Origin: Trinickia fusca
Lineage (GTDB): Bacteria > Pseudomonadota > Gammaproteobacteria > Burkholderiales > Burkholderiaceae
Reading direction: 5' to 3'
Length of the DNA stretch: 64,000 nt
NCBI RefSeq assembly: GCF_003628145.1
Contig: NZ_RBZV01000002.1
Span: 496,001-560,000 of the forward strand
Under the pieces are notes generated by a model. That model was not told the DNA's origin and made no database searches. It worked only from the letters and a program-made list of their open reading frames with translations. The position numbers and the translations under genes were made by a program. The first letter of the stretch is position 1. Each line of letters starts with the position of its first letter. Shown here in pieces: positions 7,640 through 16,488 of this stretch.

Positions 7640-8656
7640 TCAGGCGACTTTCCGGTTGGGAGCGATGTTCCTGATGTGGTCGTACAGCCGGTCGCTGACG
7701 CGCGCAGCCGTATCGAGTCGGCGATTGACCCCGAACACGATGTCTTTCATCACCGTGGCATCCTGGCGCAGGATCGGCATCACCACGTGGTACAGCCAGT
7801 CCAGCGCATGCTCGGCATCCACCGTGACGTGCTCGAGGTGATAGGCAAGTTGCGTATCGGTAAGGCCGAGCCGTTTCCATCCGGCGATCTGATACTCGAA
7901 GCGGCCCGGAATCATCAGCTCGGTGGCCAGCATGGTGCCGATCAGTTCCGTCAGCCGGGCCCGGTTCGTCGCCAGGCTCAGGTACATATTGATCAATTCG
8001 AGTTCTTCGACGACCAGGAACTCGTGGTTGGTCACATAGTCGTCGACCGGAATACCGAGGAAGTTCATCAGATCCCCGCGCATATTCCGGTGCACGCGCG
8101 CATCGACGGCGTGCCCCACTTCGTCCCAGTAATTCTTGACGAACTCGACCTTGATCGAGCCATAGACGCCCGGCAGCATGAACGCGAGGATGTCGCCGAA
8201 CAGCATCTCCAGCGGCGTTTCCTGCACGAAGAACTCGCGCATCTGATCCAGGCTCGCTTCATCCCGGAGGTACTTGAAGATCGGATGCAGCTCGTTGGAG
8301 TGGTGGCTTGCCACATGCTCCTTGACCCATTCCGGGAAGTCCTCCACGGAGGGCAGGCTTTCGAGGGTGGCGGTGTATTTCGCCCTTTCGGACAGCTCCC
8401 ACTGCTGCTCGATGCGATATTTGATCGCGGCAATGACGGGGTGATTGACGTTCACCGGCGACCGCGTCCAGGGAGTGGACAGATGCGCCAAATTGATTGC
8501 ATAAAGGGCGCGGTGCGCATCGAGACGGGCTTCCTGTTCGCCATCGACAAATGCCCTCGACGCGAGTTCGTCAACGGAATTGACAATCTCCGAATCTTTG
8601 ATAAATGAATCTTTAATTCCATTGGCATACAAAAAATCGCGAACGAATTTGTCCAT
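7640..8656 (-). CDS. Haem-oxygenase-like diiron oxidase/oxygenase (HDO family)
   Basis: A 338-residue, mostly helical protein of the iron-containing redox enzyme family. Candidate metal ligands are complete: E179 with H182 or H189 in YWDEVGHAVDARVH, E246 in ATELMIPG, and the diagnostic H-x3-D-x2-H pattern H276, D280, H283 in HVTVDAEHALDW. This arrangement matches characterised members such as UndA, BesC, SznF and CADD, which use dioxygen for N-oxygenation, oxidative C-C cleavage or desaturation of small amines, acids or amino acids. An extra N-terminal helical region of about 130 residues precedes the core. It is the second gene of the operon and probably carries out the key oxidative step; the substrate is unknown. 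Confidence 0.88.
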   Translation of the reverse strand: MDKFVRDFLYANGIKDSFIKDSEIVNSVDELASRAFVDGEQEARLDAHRALYAINLAHLSTPWTRSPVNVNHPVIAAIKYRIEQQWELSERAKYTATLESLPSVEDFPEWVKEHVASHHSNELHPIFKYLRDEASLDQMREFFVQETPLEMLFGDILAFMLPGVYGSIKVEFVKNYWDEVGHAVDARVHRNMRGDLMNFLGIPVDDYVTNHEFLVVEELELINMYLSLATNRARLTELIGTMLATELMIPGRFEYQIAGWKRLGLTDTQLAYHLEHVTVDAEHALDWLYHVVMPILRQDATVMKDIVFGVNRRLDTAARVSDRLYDHIRNIAPNRKVA

Positions 8657-8770
8657 GCTCGATCCAGTTAACAGTTGTTTTGCAATGACAGGGCTGCCGT
8701 CAATTCAATGCGGCACGTTTCAGAATCACGCAACACCAGGCGATACCAGAACAGCAATAAACCGAAATAA

Positions 8771-9754
8771 TCAGGCGACCTCGCGGACTTCGGCGCACGA
8801 CTTCACCGAGTGAAAGTCATGCTCGATCAGCCACTGATCCGAAATGAACTTGCTCATGTAATTGCGCACGCCGTCTGGCAGGATCACGACGCAATTCTTG
8901 CCCGCTTCGAGATGCTTGGCAGCCTCGAGCGCGGCGCAAACGGCCGATCCGGACGAGCCCCCGCACAACAACCCCTCCTCTCGAATGAGCCGCCGCGCCA
9001 TATCGAAGGAATCCTTGTCGTTCGTCTTCATCCAGCGGTCGATCAGATTCCGGTCCAGCACGTTCGGAATGAAGTCGTAGCCGATGCCTTCGACCTGATA
9101 GGGCGCAATATGGGTACCGCCGGCAAGGATCGACCCTTCCGGATCGGCACCGACGATTTGCACATGCGGATACTGTTCTTTGATGCGCTGCGCGACCCCG
9201 GTGACGGTTCCGCCCGTGCCCACGCCCATCACGACCATGTCGACGTTCCCATCCAGGTCGTCGATGATTTCCTGTGCCGTGAAGTCGTAGTGCGCCTTGG
9301 GATTGAAGGGATTGCGGTACTGGTCGAGGATATGGGCGTTCGGGATTTCGCGCTGCAGCCTGCGGGCAACCTCGATGTGGCTATCCGGATCATCCCAAGC
9401 CACCGCGGGCGTGCGAACGATCTCCGCCCCGAGCGCCGCCAATATCGCTTCCTTCTCGGCACTCATCTTGACGGGCATGGTGATGATGACGCGATAGCCT
9501 TTCACCGCGCCGGCAAGCGCAATGCCAATGCCGGCATTGCCGCTGCTGGCCTCGATCAATACGTCGCCCGGTTTGATGATGCCCTGCTGCTCCGCCGCCT
9601 CCACCATATAGAGGCCGATCCGGTCCTTTACCGACCCACCGGGATTCATGAATTCACATTTCGCGTAAACATTCGCCGCGACATGGCTCGCGACCCTGTT
9701 GAGTCTCACCAGTGGCGTGTTGCCAATGCACTGAAGTATCGAATCGAACCTCAT
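8771..9754 (-). CDS. Cystathionine beta-synthase-like PLP enzyme
   Basis: A 327-residue fold-type II PLP enzyme. The PLP lysine is K43 in NPGGSVKDR, the substrate loop is [10 protein letters not shown] (about 68-77), the phosphate loop is GTGGTVTG and the late serine segment is CGGSSGSA. Motifs such as [25 protein letters not shown] and [14 protein letters not shown] resemble the catalytic core of eukaryotic-type cystathionine beta-synthase more than CysK/CysM. The protein ends right after the core and lacks a haem-binding N-terminus and the C-terminal CBS domain pair. It should do beta-replacement on serine, O-acetylserine or cysteine with a pathway nucleophile. It is the first gene of the operon; GGGGGAGA precedes the ATG. 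Confidence 0.88.
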   Translation of the reverse strand: MRFDSILQCIGNTPLVRLNRVASHVAANVYAKCEFMNPGGSVKDRIGLYMVEAAEQQGIIKPGDVLIEASSGNAGIGIALAGAVKGYRVIITMPVKMSAEKEAILAALGAEIVRTPAVAWDDPDSHIEVARRLQREIPNAHILDQYRNPFNPKAHYDFTAQEIIDDLDGNVDMVVMGVGTGGTVTGVAQRIKEQYPHVQIVGADPEGSILAGGTHIAPYQVEGIGYDFIPNVLDRNLIDRWMKTNDKDSFDMARRLIREEGLLCGGSSGSAVCAALEAAKHLEAGKNCVVILPDGVRNYMSKFISDQWLIEHDFHSVKSCAEVREVA

Positions 9755-10352
9755 CGAACGTCTCCCCCAACTTTTTAAATCCCCGTCGGGAGGTCGATTT
9801 CATTGATATCGACAGAGTCCGGAGGGGAGCGATGTTTGCAGATATTTATTAAGACCCTTCAGTCGATGACCGCTGCAACCCATGCAAGCAATCGATCAAC
9901 AAAGCCTTATTCCTGGAATCCATATGAATTCCACTTATTGGAATATGCTAAGAGCGTGTGCATTTAACGCCTTCGGAAAGCTCTATTCAACTACTACAAG
10001 TGGTAGCGTTAGTGAGCACTACGCTTTGCGTAGCTGCACCCAGAAATTTGCGTCAGAAATTTGTCAATGATTGACCAGTCTTTATTTTTTTAAATACTTA
10101 TAAGTGACTAGTCAGTCTGTACGAAACTAGCGAATTGACAACGGCGTTTTTGGTGAGGTACTGGGTGGCTTTACGAAAAAAAGGGAACGCCTGATCGGTT
10201 GCGAAGCGGCAGACAAGCGCTTCGACTAGGAGAGAGGGCCGACGTCTGGAAGGGTGTGGCTGGGATGAGGGCGAAGCTGGCCGCTCCGCCCATCGTGGCA
10301 GTCGAAAAGCGCCCGTCACGTAAGATCTGGGCACTTCGCCGCGGCGGACAGC
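9755..10352. other. AT-rich intergenic region with operon leader and operator-like repeats
   Basis: About 600 bases between the operon start and the lipoprotein stop hold no convincing gene; the 62-codon frame at 9882-10070 has no coding signature. The stretch is much richer in A and T than its surroundings, especially 10060-10130. It contains a perfect 10-base palindrome TGACTAGTCA (10105-10114), a related half-site GACCAGTC (10073-10080) and a small hairpin CTACGC/GCGTAG near 10019-10033. The promoter of the eight-gene operon must lie here, but I cannot pick a secure -35/-10 pair. Confidence 0.55.
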
Positions 10353-11234
10353 TTATTGCTTCGACAACTGACCGTAGGCAACCCCGGTATTGCCCGAGTG
10401 GAGCGCGTACATGAGCGTGCGCGTGTAGTAATTCGCGACTTGTGTCGGCAAGAAAACGAGCGCCGCGTTACCTGAATAGGTCGTGGCTGACGTCAGGCTG
10501 CACATCGAACCAGCAGCCGGCGAAAGCGTGACGGTCATCGTGTAAAGGTTCTTGTTCGAATTCGGCGTGTTCAGCACCAAAGTGCCGGTGACCGGGCAAT
10601 AGCTGAGGGTGCCGCTCACGGTTCCGTCGTTGGCAACCGTCATTGAACTACCCTGTTGCGCCCAAGTTCCAACGACGCTCGCCTGAGTGACTGCGAGAGC
10701 GTTTGCCGCGTCGTAGGCCAACGAAATCGACGTACTGCCGCCATTTGCAGCATAGCTGCCGGTAAACAACTGCTTGGGGACGAACGTACCCGAACCGCCG
10801 GTCGTAGGAGAGGCGGTGAACGTGGACGCGAATTCCGTTCCCGGCGTCATCGTCCAGTTAGACGTATTCGTCGTGATGGAGGCGAAAAGCTCGTTCATCA
10901 CCGTTGTGGCAATGAGGTACAGATAGGTGAAGTTACCGCTCGAATCGATGAAGACCGTGTGCTTGATGGTGCCAGTCTCGTCCACCCAGATCCCTTCTAC
11001 GCCGTTACCGACCGCTGCCGTCGATCCGGACTGCGGATTGATGAGACTCGGGAGCGTTTCAGAATTGGCGGGAGGCGTCGGCGCAACGGGCGCGCTTGGG
11101 GCCGTGGGTGCAGTCGCATTGGTGGTTGTGGAAGGCGTGGCCAAATCCGAACCGCCGCCACCTCCGCAAGCGGCCAAAGTCAAGGAGGCGAGCAGCGAAA
11201 GCGTGAGTGTTGCGTGTTTTTTCATAGTTGGCAT
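10353..11234 (-). CDS. Lipoprotein of unknown function
   Basis: A 293-residue secreted lipoprotein. The N-terminus has a lysine pair, a hydrophobic stretch and the lipobox LAAC, followed by a GGGGG run and a low-complexity Ser/Thr/Ala/Pro linker (residues about 25-65). The rest (about 75-293) is Thr/Ser/Gly/Asn rich with alternating hydrophobic residues, as expected for a beta-rich extracytoplasmic domain. I recognise no catalytic motif. The first ATG is at 11234 and a second at 11225 (MKKHA); either would give a normal signal peptide. It is transcribed towards the biosynthetic operon but separated from it by about 600 bases. Confidence 0.8.
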   Translation of the reverse strand: MPTMKKHATLTLSLLASLTLAACGGGGGSDLATPSTTTNATAPTAPSAPVAPTPPANSETLPSLINPQSGSTAAVGNGVEGIWVDETGTIKHTVFIDSSGNFTYLYLIATTVMNELFASITTNTSNWTMTPGTEFASTFTASPTTGGSGTFVPKQLFTGSYAANGGSTSISLAYDAANALAVTQASVVGTWAQQGSSMTVANDGTVSGTLSYCPVTGTLVLNTPNSNKNLYTMTVTLSPAAGSMCSLTSATTYSGNAALVFLPTQVANYYTRTLMYALHSGNTGVAYGQLSKQ

Positions 11235-11930
11235 TGCCCCGGCGAACGCGGCGTTTCAATGCCGAGCCCTCTTGCCGGTTATTTGAGTTATCTCGAGTGG
11301 TCGTTGCGCGTGGACTCCGGGAATCTCTCGACGACAGGCTTTTTGTGCTACGAATTACCCCGAAGCCTGTTCGTGCACCGGAATCGTGCGGCGCGAAGTA
11401 TAGGGTATTCCCCTAGAACGCTCCCTCTTTTTCCGCCTCAGGTCGGCGTGCTGTTGCAAATTTGTAACGAATCGTAACCTGGCCAGATGGACTCAGCTGC
11501 CCAGCGCTCGCTAGCCAAGCTATCGAGAACACGGTTGCAGCGTGGGGCAACGCGGCCCGACGATCAGATGGCCATAGTGGTAAAGGCCCTAAGCGGGTTA
11601 GCTGACGAACGCGCGCTCGTCGTAAATTTCGTCCAGCAGTTCAGCGATATGCTCAAGGCGAAGCATCCGGCTCCGACGCAACGACGAAAGCAGCCGTTCG
11701 CAGGCATACGTAGTTGGTCTAACGATAACGGCGTTACGTACGTCTGGGCCTCATCTATGCAAGCTGCGGCCCCAGATAGGGCAGGTAGTGCCCCCTGCCG
11801 ACCTATTACTCAGACGGAACGGCTAGTGCGTCAGCTTTTTTGATACGATCCTGACCACGAACAGCGGCTCACGTAGGCCGTTCGCAAGCACGCATTTGAG
11901 CTTCAACAAAAAAACAAATATGAGGGCCGC
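11235..11930. other. Intergenic region, one doubtful short ORF
   Basis: Nearly 700 bases between divergent genes. A 118-codon plus-strand frame (11487-11843) is present, but its codon use is mixed, it has no clear ribosome site and no family resemblance. It may be a decayed or unrecognised small gene. The last 90 bases before 11931 are A-rich and hold the GAGGG ribosome site of the next gene. Confidence 0.4.
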
Positions 11931-12362
11931 ATGAGCAACACGTATAACTACGGATCCCACAAAGATCTCGAGCCGACCGAGCTTTTCTTATTCATCGCCA
12001 TAGACCAAACCTGCGAGCAGCTTGGCATTAATGATGTTGAATACGTCATCCTTATTTTGTCAGGGCTTCCGATTTTGCCGACTCGGGCTAAGCCATTAGG
12101 AGCGACCAAGGGAACGTCTGTTGCCTCCGTTATGTCTCGCTCGCTGTTCCGCTATGAACTGAAAAGGAAGGTGTTGCCGACATTCACACTAAGGAGCATC
12201 CAAAGGCTGCGTTGGGTCTTGACCCACAAACTTAGCGTGTTCGTTGGGCGAACTCTGCCGGGCGTTGGTTGGGTGCTACTAGCGAACGACGTCTATCAGA
12301 TCGCGTTTAACACTGCCGTTAGATACAATCGAATTGTCTCACCTGAGGACAGGGTGTTTTGA
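11931..12362 (+). CDS. STM2901-like family membrane-associated protein
   Basis: A 143-residue protein that resembles the STM2901 family, first noted in Salmonella. The N-terminal half carries the family-like segments ELFLFIAIDQTCEQLGI and a Gly/Pro-rich ILSGLPILPTRAKPLGATKG. The C-terminal half has a hydrophobic GRTLPGVGWVLLANDVYQI helix. The function is unknown. Base composition is visibly lower in GC than in the flanking genes, with codons such as ATA, TTA and AGG used freely, which suggests transfer. The stop overlaps the start of the DUF1493 gene, and the two families are often paired. Confidence 0.7.
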   Translation: MSNTYNYGSHKDLEPTELFLFIAIDQTCEQLGINDVEYVILILSGLPILPTRAKPLGATKGTSVASVMSRSLFRYELKRKVLPTFTLRSIQRLRWVLTHKLSVFVGRTLPGVGWVLLANDVYQIAFNTAVRYNRIVSPEDRVF

Positions 12363-12721
12363 TGGAAACCTATACTTGGGAAAGCCTTGAATTGTTCGTC
12401 AGAAAAGAAGCACGCATATCACCGAAGAAAACCATAACCCTGGAATCGACTATTGAAGACGATTTAGGGCAACAGGGCGACGATGCTGACGAATTCATGC
12501 AGCGCTTCTTTGAAGTATTCCGCGTCGAGAGGGGTGACTACGACTTTCATCGCTATTTTTTGATGGAAGGCGAAGGGATTCTGTATCACTTGCTGATGAG
12601 GCTACTAAGAAAGCCACATACATTTAAGCGGGAAACCCTAACCGTTGGCATGCTTCATAGGGCACTCATTAACGGAAAGTGGGACTCGGAAACGCTATCG
12701 CAAGTTTCCCCAAGTCGATGA
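12359..12721 (+). CDS. DUF1493 family protein
   Basis: A 120-residue acidic protein of the DUF1493 family. The family pattern is visible: TLESTIEDDLGQQGDDADEFMQRFFEVFRVERGDYDFHRYF at residues about 25-65, which resembles the acyl-carrier-protein-like DxGxxGDDAxEF core. The function is unknown. It overlaps the STM2901-like gene by 4 bases and shares its low GC content. The pair ends about 215 bases before a tRNA-Gly gene, a common site for inserted cassettes, although no integrase or repeat is seen. Confidence 0.8.
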   Translation: MMETYTWESLELFVRKEARISPKKTITLESTIEDDLGQQGDDADEFMQRFFEVFRVERGDYDFHRYFLMEGEGILYHLLMRLLRKPHTFKRETLTVGMLHRALINGKWDSETLSQVSPSR

Positions 12722-12935
12722 CAGTGGTTGGGCGGAGCTGGTATCGGCGACGCCCATGGTCGGAGATGGGTGTGAGTATAGGCCGAAACGCTGAACTGGC
12801 CTCGTTCAACGCAGACGACAGACCGCTCTGCAAGCGCTGCTAGCACTCCCTTCCGGAGTGCATACACTTTTCACGCCAACTGCCACGACACCCCACTCCC
12901 CAAACCACCAAAATCCCTGTAGAATTGTTGGTTCT

Positions 12936-13010
12936 GCGGGCGTCGTATAATGGCTATTACCCTAGCTTCCCAAGCTAGAGACGTGGGTTCGATTCCCATC
13001 GCCCGCTCCA
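12936..13010 (+). tRNA. tRNA-Gly (CCC anticodon)
   Basis: A complete cloverleaf can be drawn. The acceptor stem GCGGGCG pairs with CGCCCGC, the anticodon stem CTAGC/GCTAG encloses the loop TTCCCAA (anticodon CCC at 12969-12971), the T-arm contains GTTCGATTC, and the CCA end is encoded at 13008-13010. A TAGAAT element at 12920-12925 could be its -10 box. Confidence 0.95.
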
Positions 13011-13149
13011 CTCTCCCCCTTCCAAGCGCTTCAGTCGCACCGCGACCAGAAACCCAAGCGCCCCTGCTGCTCCGCTACCCACTTCCTGCCGTTGTTGCCG
13101 CTGTCGTTCCTGAATCGACGAACGCACCGTTACGTCTTTACTGCCTCAA

Positions 13150-13464
13150 TCACCGAACCGGCAGGTCGAGCACCCCATCCCCATACGTCCGGATGACTTC
13201 GGAAATGATGACCTGATACCCGTCGAGCCAACGCGCTTGATTCGCCTTGGCCTTGAGATGGGCAGGATGCTGGACGAGCGCCTGAAGCGCCTCTAGCGAC
13301 TCCCAGTAGTACACATTCGAGATCAAGCCCGTGGACGGGTTTTCCCATGCTTCTTCGCCGAGATAGCCCGGGATCTCTTTCGCGACGTCCGCAATGATTC
13401 GATCGAGCCGATGGAATTCGTCGTCGAACTGCTTTTTGGCAAAAACAAACGTAGAAGAGTACAT
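13150..13464 (-). CDS. Antibiotic biosynthesis monooxygenase-like (ABM/YgiN fold) protein
   Basis: A 104-residue protein with a ferredoxin-like ABM-type dimeric barrel pattern: a hydrophobic first strand, a helix (DEFHRLDRIIADVAKEIPGYLGEE), then VYYWESLEALQALVQHPAHLKAK, which is the classical W/F-x-S-x-E-A-L-x-x-H-x-x-S/A-P-x-H turn of the family, and a final strand with VIISEVIRTYGDG. Such proteins are haem-degrading or cofactor-independent monooxygenases, or stress proteins; the substrate is unknown. The ATG at 13464 is chosen because the frame further upstream has no family similarity. Confidence 0.8.
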   Translation of the reverse strand: MYSSTFVFAKKQFDDEFHRLDRIIADVAKEIPGYLGEEAWENPSTGLISNVYYWESLEALQALVQHPAHLKAKANQARWLDGYQVIISEVIRTYGDGVLDLPVR

Positions 13465-13689
13465 ACTCGAATCGATATCCAATGGCTGGCAAAAGAGAGG
13501 AAATCGTACGCGCGTTACGCGAAGGCGCGATTGTAGCGCTGCGTCGACACCCGCCCTCTCTGATCGCACCCTTTTGAACGAACGGAATTTCCGCCGACAT
13601 TTGCTGTCGATACGTCGATCAAGCTGGTCGGGAATTCCGGCCGGCGATTTTCGCTCTCCCATTTCACGCCGACGATGGAACGGTATTTC

Positions 13690-13896
13690 ATGTCTCGCAC
13701 GAGTGCTGTTGCGCTGCTGGTCGATGCGCGCCAGTCGCTCGCCGCCGAGCTTCAGGAGAAGGCCAAGCACGCACCCGAGCACAGCGAGCAGATGCTGCGC
13801 GATATCGAACGTCTGTTGCTCGACGTGCGGATCCGCCGCGTGCGCGAGTTCCAGCTCGAATACCCGACGCGCGTCTACGTGATCGTCTCCGAGTGA
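13690..13896 (+). CDS. Short hypothetical protein
   Basis: A 68-residue frame starting MSRTSAVALL with strongly GC-rich third positions, a mostly helical, charged sequence (AAELQEKAKHAPEHSEQMLRD) and a short C-terminal strand. It resembles no family I can name. An in-frame ATG also exists at 13675. It lies upstream of trmB on the same strand. It could be a small cytosolic conserved protein, but a chance frame cannot be excluded because the antisense frame is open too. Confidence 0.4.
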   Translation: MSRTSAVALLVDARQSLAAELQEKAKHAPEHSEQMLRDIERLLLDVRIRRVREFQLEYPTRVYVIVSE

Positions 13897-14114
13897 TCGC
13901 GCCCAAACGCCCGAAAAGGAACGCTCGCGGCCCGTGAGTGCCGCACCCGTGCGCGCTTCGTCTACAATCTCGCGCACGTTGCGCTTCGCGGCCGGTCCGA
14001 TCGACCGACATCCGGCACGCCAGCCGCCTCATCGAAGGCGGCCGTTTCACGCACGCGACATCGCGATTGCCCGTCGCGCCGCGCATGACTCTCACTCCGA
14101 TTGCTTTATCACCG

Positions 14115-14909
14115 ATGATTCACGATCCGAACGACGCCGGCTTGCCCGACGAACCCACCGCTTCCGACGACACCTCGGCCGGCGCATCGACCTCCCCCGT
14201 CGAGGGTACGAGCGACGACGCATCGGAGCACGTGCTGTACCGGCGCCGTATCCGCAGCTTCGTCACGCGAGCCGGCCGCGTATCGACGGGCCAACGCCGC
14301 GCGCTCGACGACCTGGGCCCGCGCTTCGTCCTGTCTTATGCGGGCGAGCCCGCGAACTGGGATGCCGTGTTCGGCCGTCAGGCTCCGCGCGTGCTCGAAA
14401 TCGGCTTTGGCATGGGCGCGACGACGGCTGAAATCGCTGCCCAGCGCGCGGGCGACGATTTCATCGGTGTCGAAGTGCACGAGCCTGGTGTGGGCGCACT
14501 GCTCAAGCTGATGGACGAGCAGCAGCTGTCGAACATCCGCATCCTGCAGCACGATGCCGTGGAAGTGCTCGAACACATGATCGAACCGGGCACGCTCGAT
14601 GGCGTGCACATCTTCTTCCCGGACCCTTGGCACAAGGCGCGCCATCACAAGCGGCGCCTGATCCAGCCGCCGTTCGTGGCCCTGCTCGCCTCGCGCCTGA
14701 AACCTGGCGCCTATCTGCATTGCGCCACCGATTGGCAGAACTACGCGGAGCAGATGCTCGAGGTGCTCAGCGCCGAGCCGACGCTCGAGAATACGGCCGA
14801 CGGCTACGCGCCGCGCCCCGACTACCGTCCCGTCACGAAGTTCGAACGGCGCGGCCTGCGCCTCGGCCACGGCGTGTGGGATCTGGTCTTCAAGCGGCGC
14901 ATCGACTGA
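14115..14909 (+). CDS. trmB: tRNA (guanine-N7-)-methyltransferase
   Basis: A 264-residue SAM-dependent enzyme that methylates G46 in the variable loop of tRNAs. The family signatures are present: [10 protein letters not shown] (SAM motif I, about residues 97-106), [30 protein letters not shown] (about 172-189, the TrmB hallmark) and TKFERRG near the end. A non-conserved acidic N-terminus of about 60 residues is usual for this family in Burkholderia. The frame is open from 13938, but the ATG at 14115 (MIHDP) agrees with relatives. It is followed closely by uppP on the opposite strand. Confidence 0.95.
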   Translation: MIHDPNDAGLPDEPTASDDTSAGASTSPVEGTSDDASEHVLYRRRIRSFVTRAGRVSTGQRRALDDLGPRFVLSYAGEPANWDAVFGRQAPRVLEIGFGMGATTAEIAAQRAGDDFIGVEVHEPGVGALLKLMDEQQLSNIRILQHDAVEVLEHMIEPGTLDGVHIFFPDPWHKARHHKRRLIQPPFVALLASRLKPGAYLHCATDWQNYAEQMLEVLSAEPTLENTADGYAPRPDYRPVTKFERRGLRLGHGVWDLVFKRRID

Positions 14910-14915
14910 GCGACC

Positions 14916-15752
14916 TCACATTCCCCAGTCGAGCCAACCACCGTAGCCGGTGACGAGCACGAGCATGCCGAACGCGATGCGGTACCACGCGAACACTGTG
15001 AAGTCGTGCGTGGCGACGTAGCGCAGCAGCCAGCGCACGCACGCGAACGCACTCACGAATGCAGCCACGGTGCCCACGGTGATCAGGTCGGCCATGCCGC
15101 CAAGCGCATGGCCGCCGTGCTTCATCAGCTCGTAGCCGGTTGCGCCGACGATGACGGGAATCGCCAGGAAGAAGGAAAACTCGGTGGCGACGCGCCGCTC
15201 GACACCGAGCAGCATCGCCCCGATGATGGTCGACCCCGAGCGCGAAACGCCCGGAATCAACGCGCAGCACTGCGCGCAGCCGACCTTCAGCGCGTCGAGC
15301 GGACGCAGTTCATCGAGGGAGCGGATGCGAGCCGGCGCATCGCCGCGTGCGCGCTCGCGCGCCTGTGCCCACAGGATCAGCACCCCGCCCGCGACGAGCG
15401 CAAAAGCAACGGGTACGGGCGAGAACAGTACATCCCGGATCGCAGCCTCGAACAGCACGCCGAGCGCGACGGCGGGAATCGTCGCGACCACGACGTTCAG
15501 CGCGAAACGTCGCGCAGCGGCATCGGTCAGCAGCCCTGACGTCACCGACCCGATACGCCGCCGGTACTCCCAGCACACGGCCAGAATCGCACCGAACTGG
15601 ATCACGACGTGAAACGTCTTTGCGCCGTCATGGTTGAAGTCGAGCAGGCTGCCGGCGACGATCAGGTGGCCGGTGCTGGAGACCGGCAGGAATTCGGTCA
15701 ATCCTTCGACGATACCGAGAACCAGCGCCTTCGCGATCAATGCCCAATCCAT
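14916..15752 (-). CDS. uppP: Undecaprenyl-diphosphatase
   Basis: A 278-residue polytopic membrane phosphatase that recycles undecaprenyl pyrophosphate to the monophosphate for peptidoglycan, O-antigen and capsule synthesis. The two family motifs are present: [15 protein letters not shown] (about residues 17-31) and [10 protein letters not shown] (about 165-174). The ATG at 15752 has a strong AGGAGG site; a longer frame to 15917 has none. It confers bacitracin tolerance in other bacteria. It lies 38 bases downstream of the DUF1439 lipoprotein gene. Confidence 0.95.
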   Translation of the reverse strand: MDWALIAKALVLGIVEGLTEFLPVSSTGHLIVAGSLLDFNHDGAKTFHVVIQFGAILAVCWEYRRRIGSVTSGLLTDAAARRFALNVVVATIPAVALGVLFEAAIRDVLFSPVPVAFALVAGGVLILWAQARERARGDAPARIRSLDELRPLDALKVGCAQCCALIPGVSRSGSTIIGAMLLGVERRVATEFSFFLAIPVIVGATGYELMKHGGHALGGMADLITVGTVAAFVSAFACVRWLLRYVATHDFTVFAWYRIAFGMLVLVTGYGGWLDWGM

Positions 15753-15790
15753 CGATGCCTCCTGTCGCCATTCGCCGCAGCGCGCCGCCG

Positions 15791-16375
15791 TCACTTCTCG
15801 ACGATCTGCACGCGTATGCCATTTGTAAGGATGGTGATTGTACCGGGTTCGAACGTAGCCCCGGCAAATTGCAGTTGCTCGGGCTTGAACGTGTAGATCG
15901 GGTAACCGTCGAGCCATTGCGCAGCGGCCAGCGCGCCCGCGGCCTCGATCTGCTGACGATAGGCGCGCGCCTCGCCGCCGGCATCGACCTGCTCGACGCT
16001 CGGCGCCCGGAGCACCACGGCATGGCTCGCACTGTCATATTCGAGCCGGCTCGTCAGTGTGAAAGTACCGTCGACGGGCTGTTGCAGGAATGGGCTAGCC
16101 ACGTGCGCATCGATGCGCACCGCCAGGCGGTTCGCATCCGGCTCGAAGCCGACGACCGGATTGCTGAGCGTCACGTTGAGCACCTGCGACACGGTGCGCC
16201 GATATGGAAACTTGCGTGCCACGGCGTCCTGCACCTGCTGCTGCGAGAACGTGTAGTGATCGGGAATGAAGGGAAACGTCGCGCTCGCGCATGCGGCGAG
16301 CGGCGCGGCCAACGCGGCGACCGCGCAAAGCGTCCGCAGGAACCGGCGCCGGTCAGGCGCAGCGGCGTGCGTCAT
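15791..16375 (-). CDS. DUF1439 lipoprotein
   Basis: A 194-residue protein of the DUF1439 family (YceB-like). An RRRFLRT start, a hydrophobic segment and the AAC lipobox near residue 29 indicate a lipoprotein exported with a possible twin-arginine flavour. The remainder is beta-rich with the family pattern [25 protein letters not shown]. YceB-type proteins are thought to bind hydrophobic ligands in the periplasm, but the role is unproven. AGGAGG precedes the ATG. The gene is probably co-transcribed with uppP. Confidence 0.88.
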   Translation of the reverse strand: MTHAAAPDRRRFLRTLCAVAALAAPLAACASATFPFIPDHYTFSQQQVQDAVARKFPYRRTVSQVLNVTLSNPVVGFEPDANRLAVRIDAHVASPFLQQPVDGTFTLTSRLEYDSASHAVVLRAPSVEQVDAGGEARAYRQQIEAAGALAAAQWLDGYPIYTFKPEQLQFAGATFEPGTITILTNGIRVQIVEK

Positions 16376-16488
16376 ACATAACCTCCTGCTGATTGAATCG
16401 GGAATCGGGAATGATCAAGAATACCGGGCGGACTCGCGATACCGACACAGCATCGAGATTCCGATTTCGGCAGTTCGCGGCAATTCGT

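Noticed and set aside
9882-10070. A 62-codon plus-strand frame upstream of the CBS-like gene
   Set aside because: AT-rich with no coding signature; more likely leader or regulatory DNA.
11487-11843. A 118-codon plus-strand frame in the gap before the STM2901-like gene
   Set aside because: Mixed codon use, no good ribosome site and no recognisable family; kept only as a note within the intergenic entry.
12936-13010. tRNA-Gly as an integration site for a genomic island
   Set aside because: No integrase gene and no direct repeat of the tRNA 3' end was found in the window, so only a low-GC neighbourhood can be stated.
13465-13977. Upstream extension of the ABM-like gene to 275 codons
   Set aside because: The extension has no similarity to the family, crosses other frames and is Arg-rich; the ATG at 13464 explains the conserved protein.
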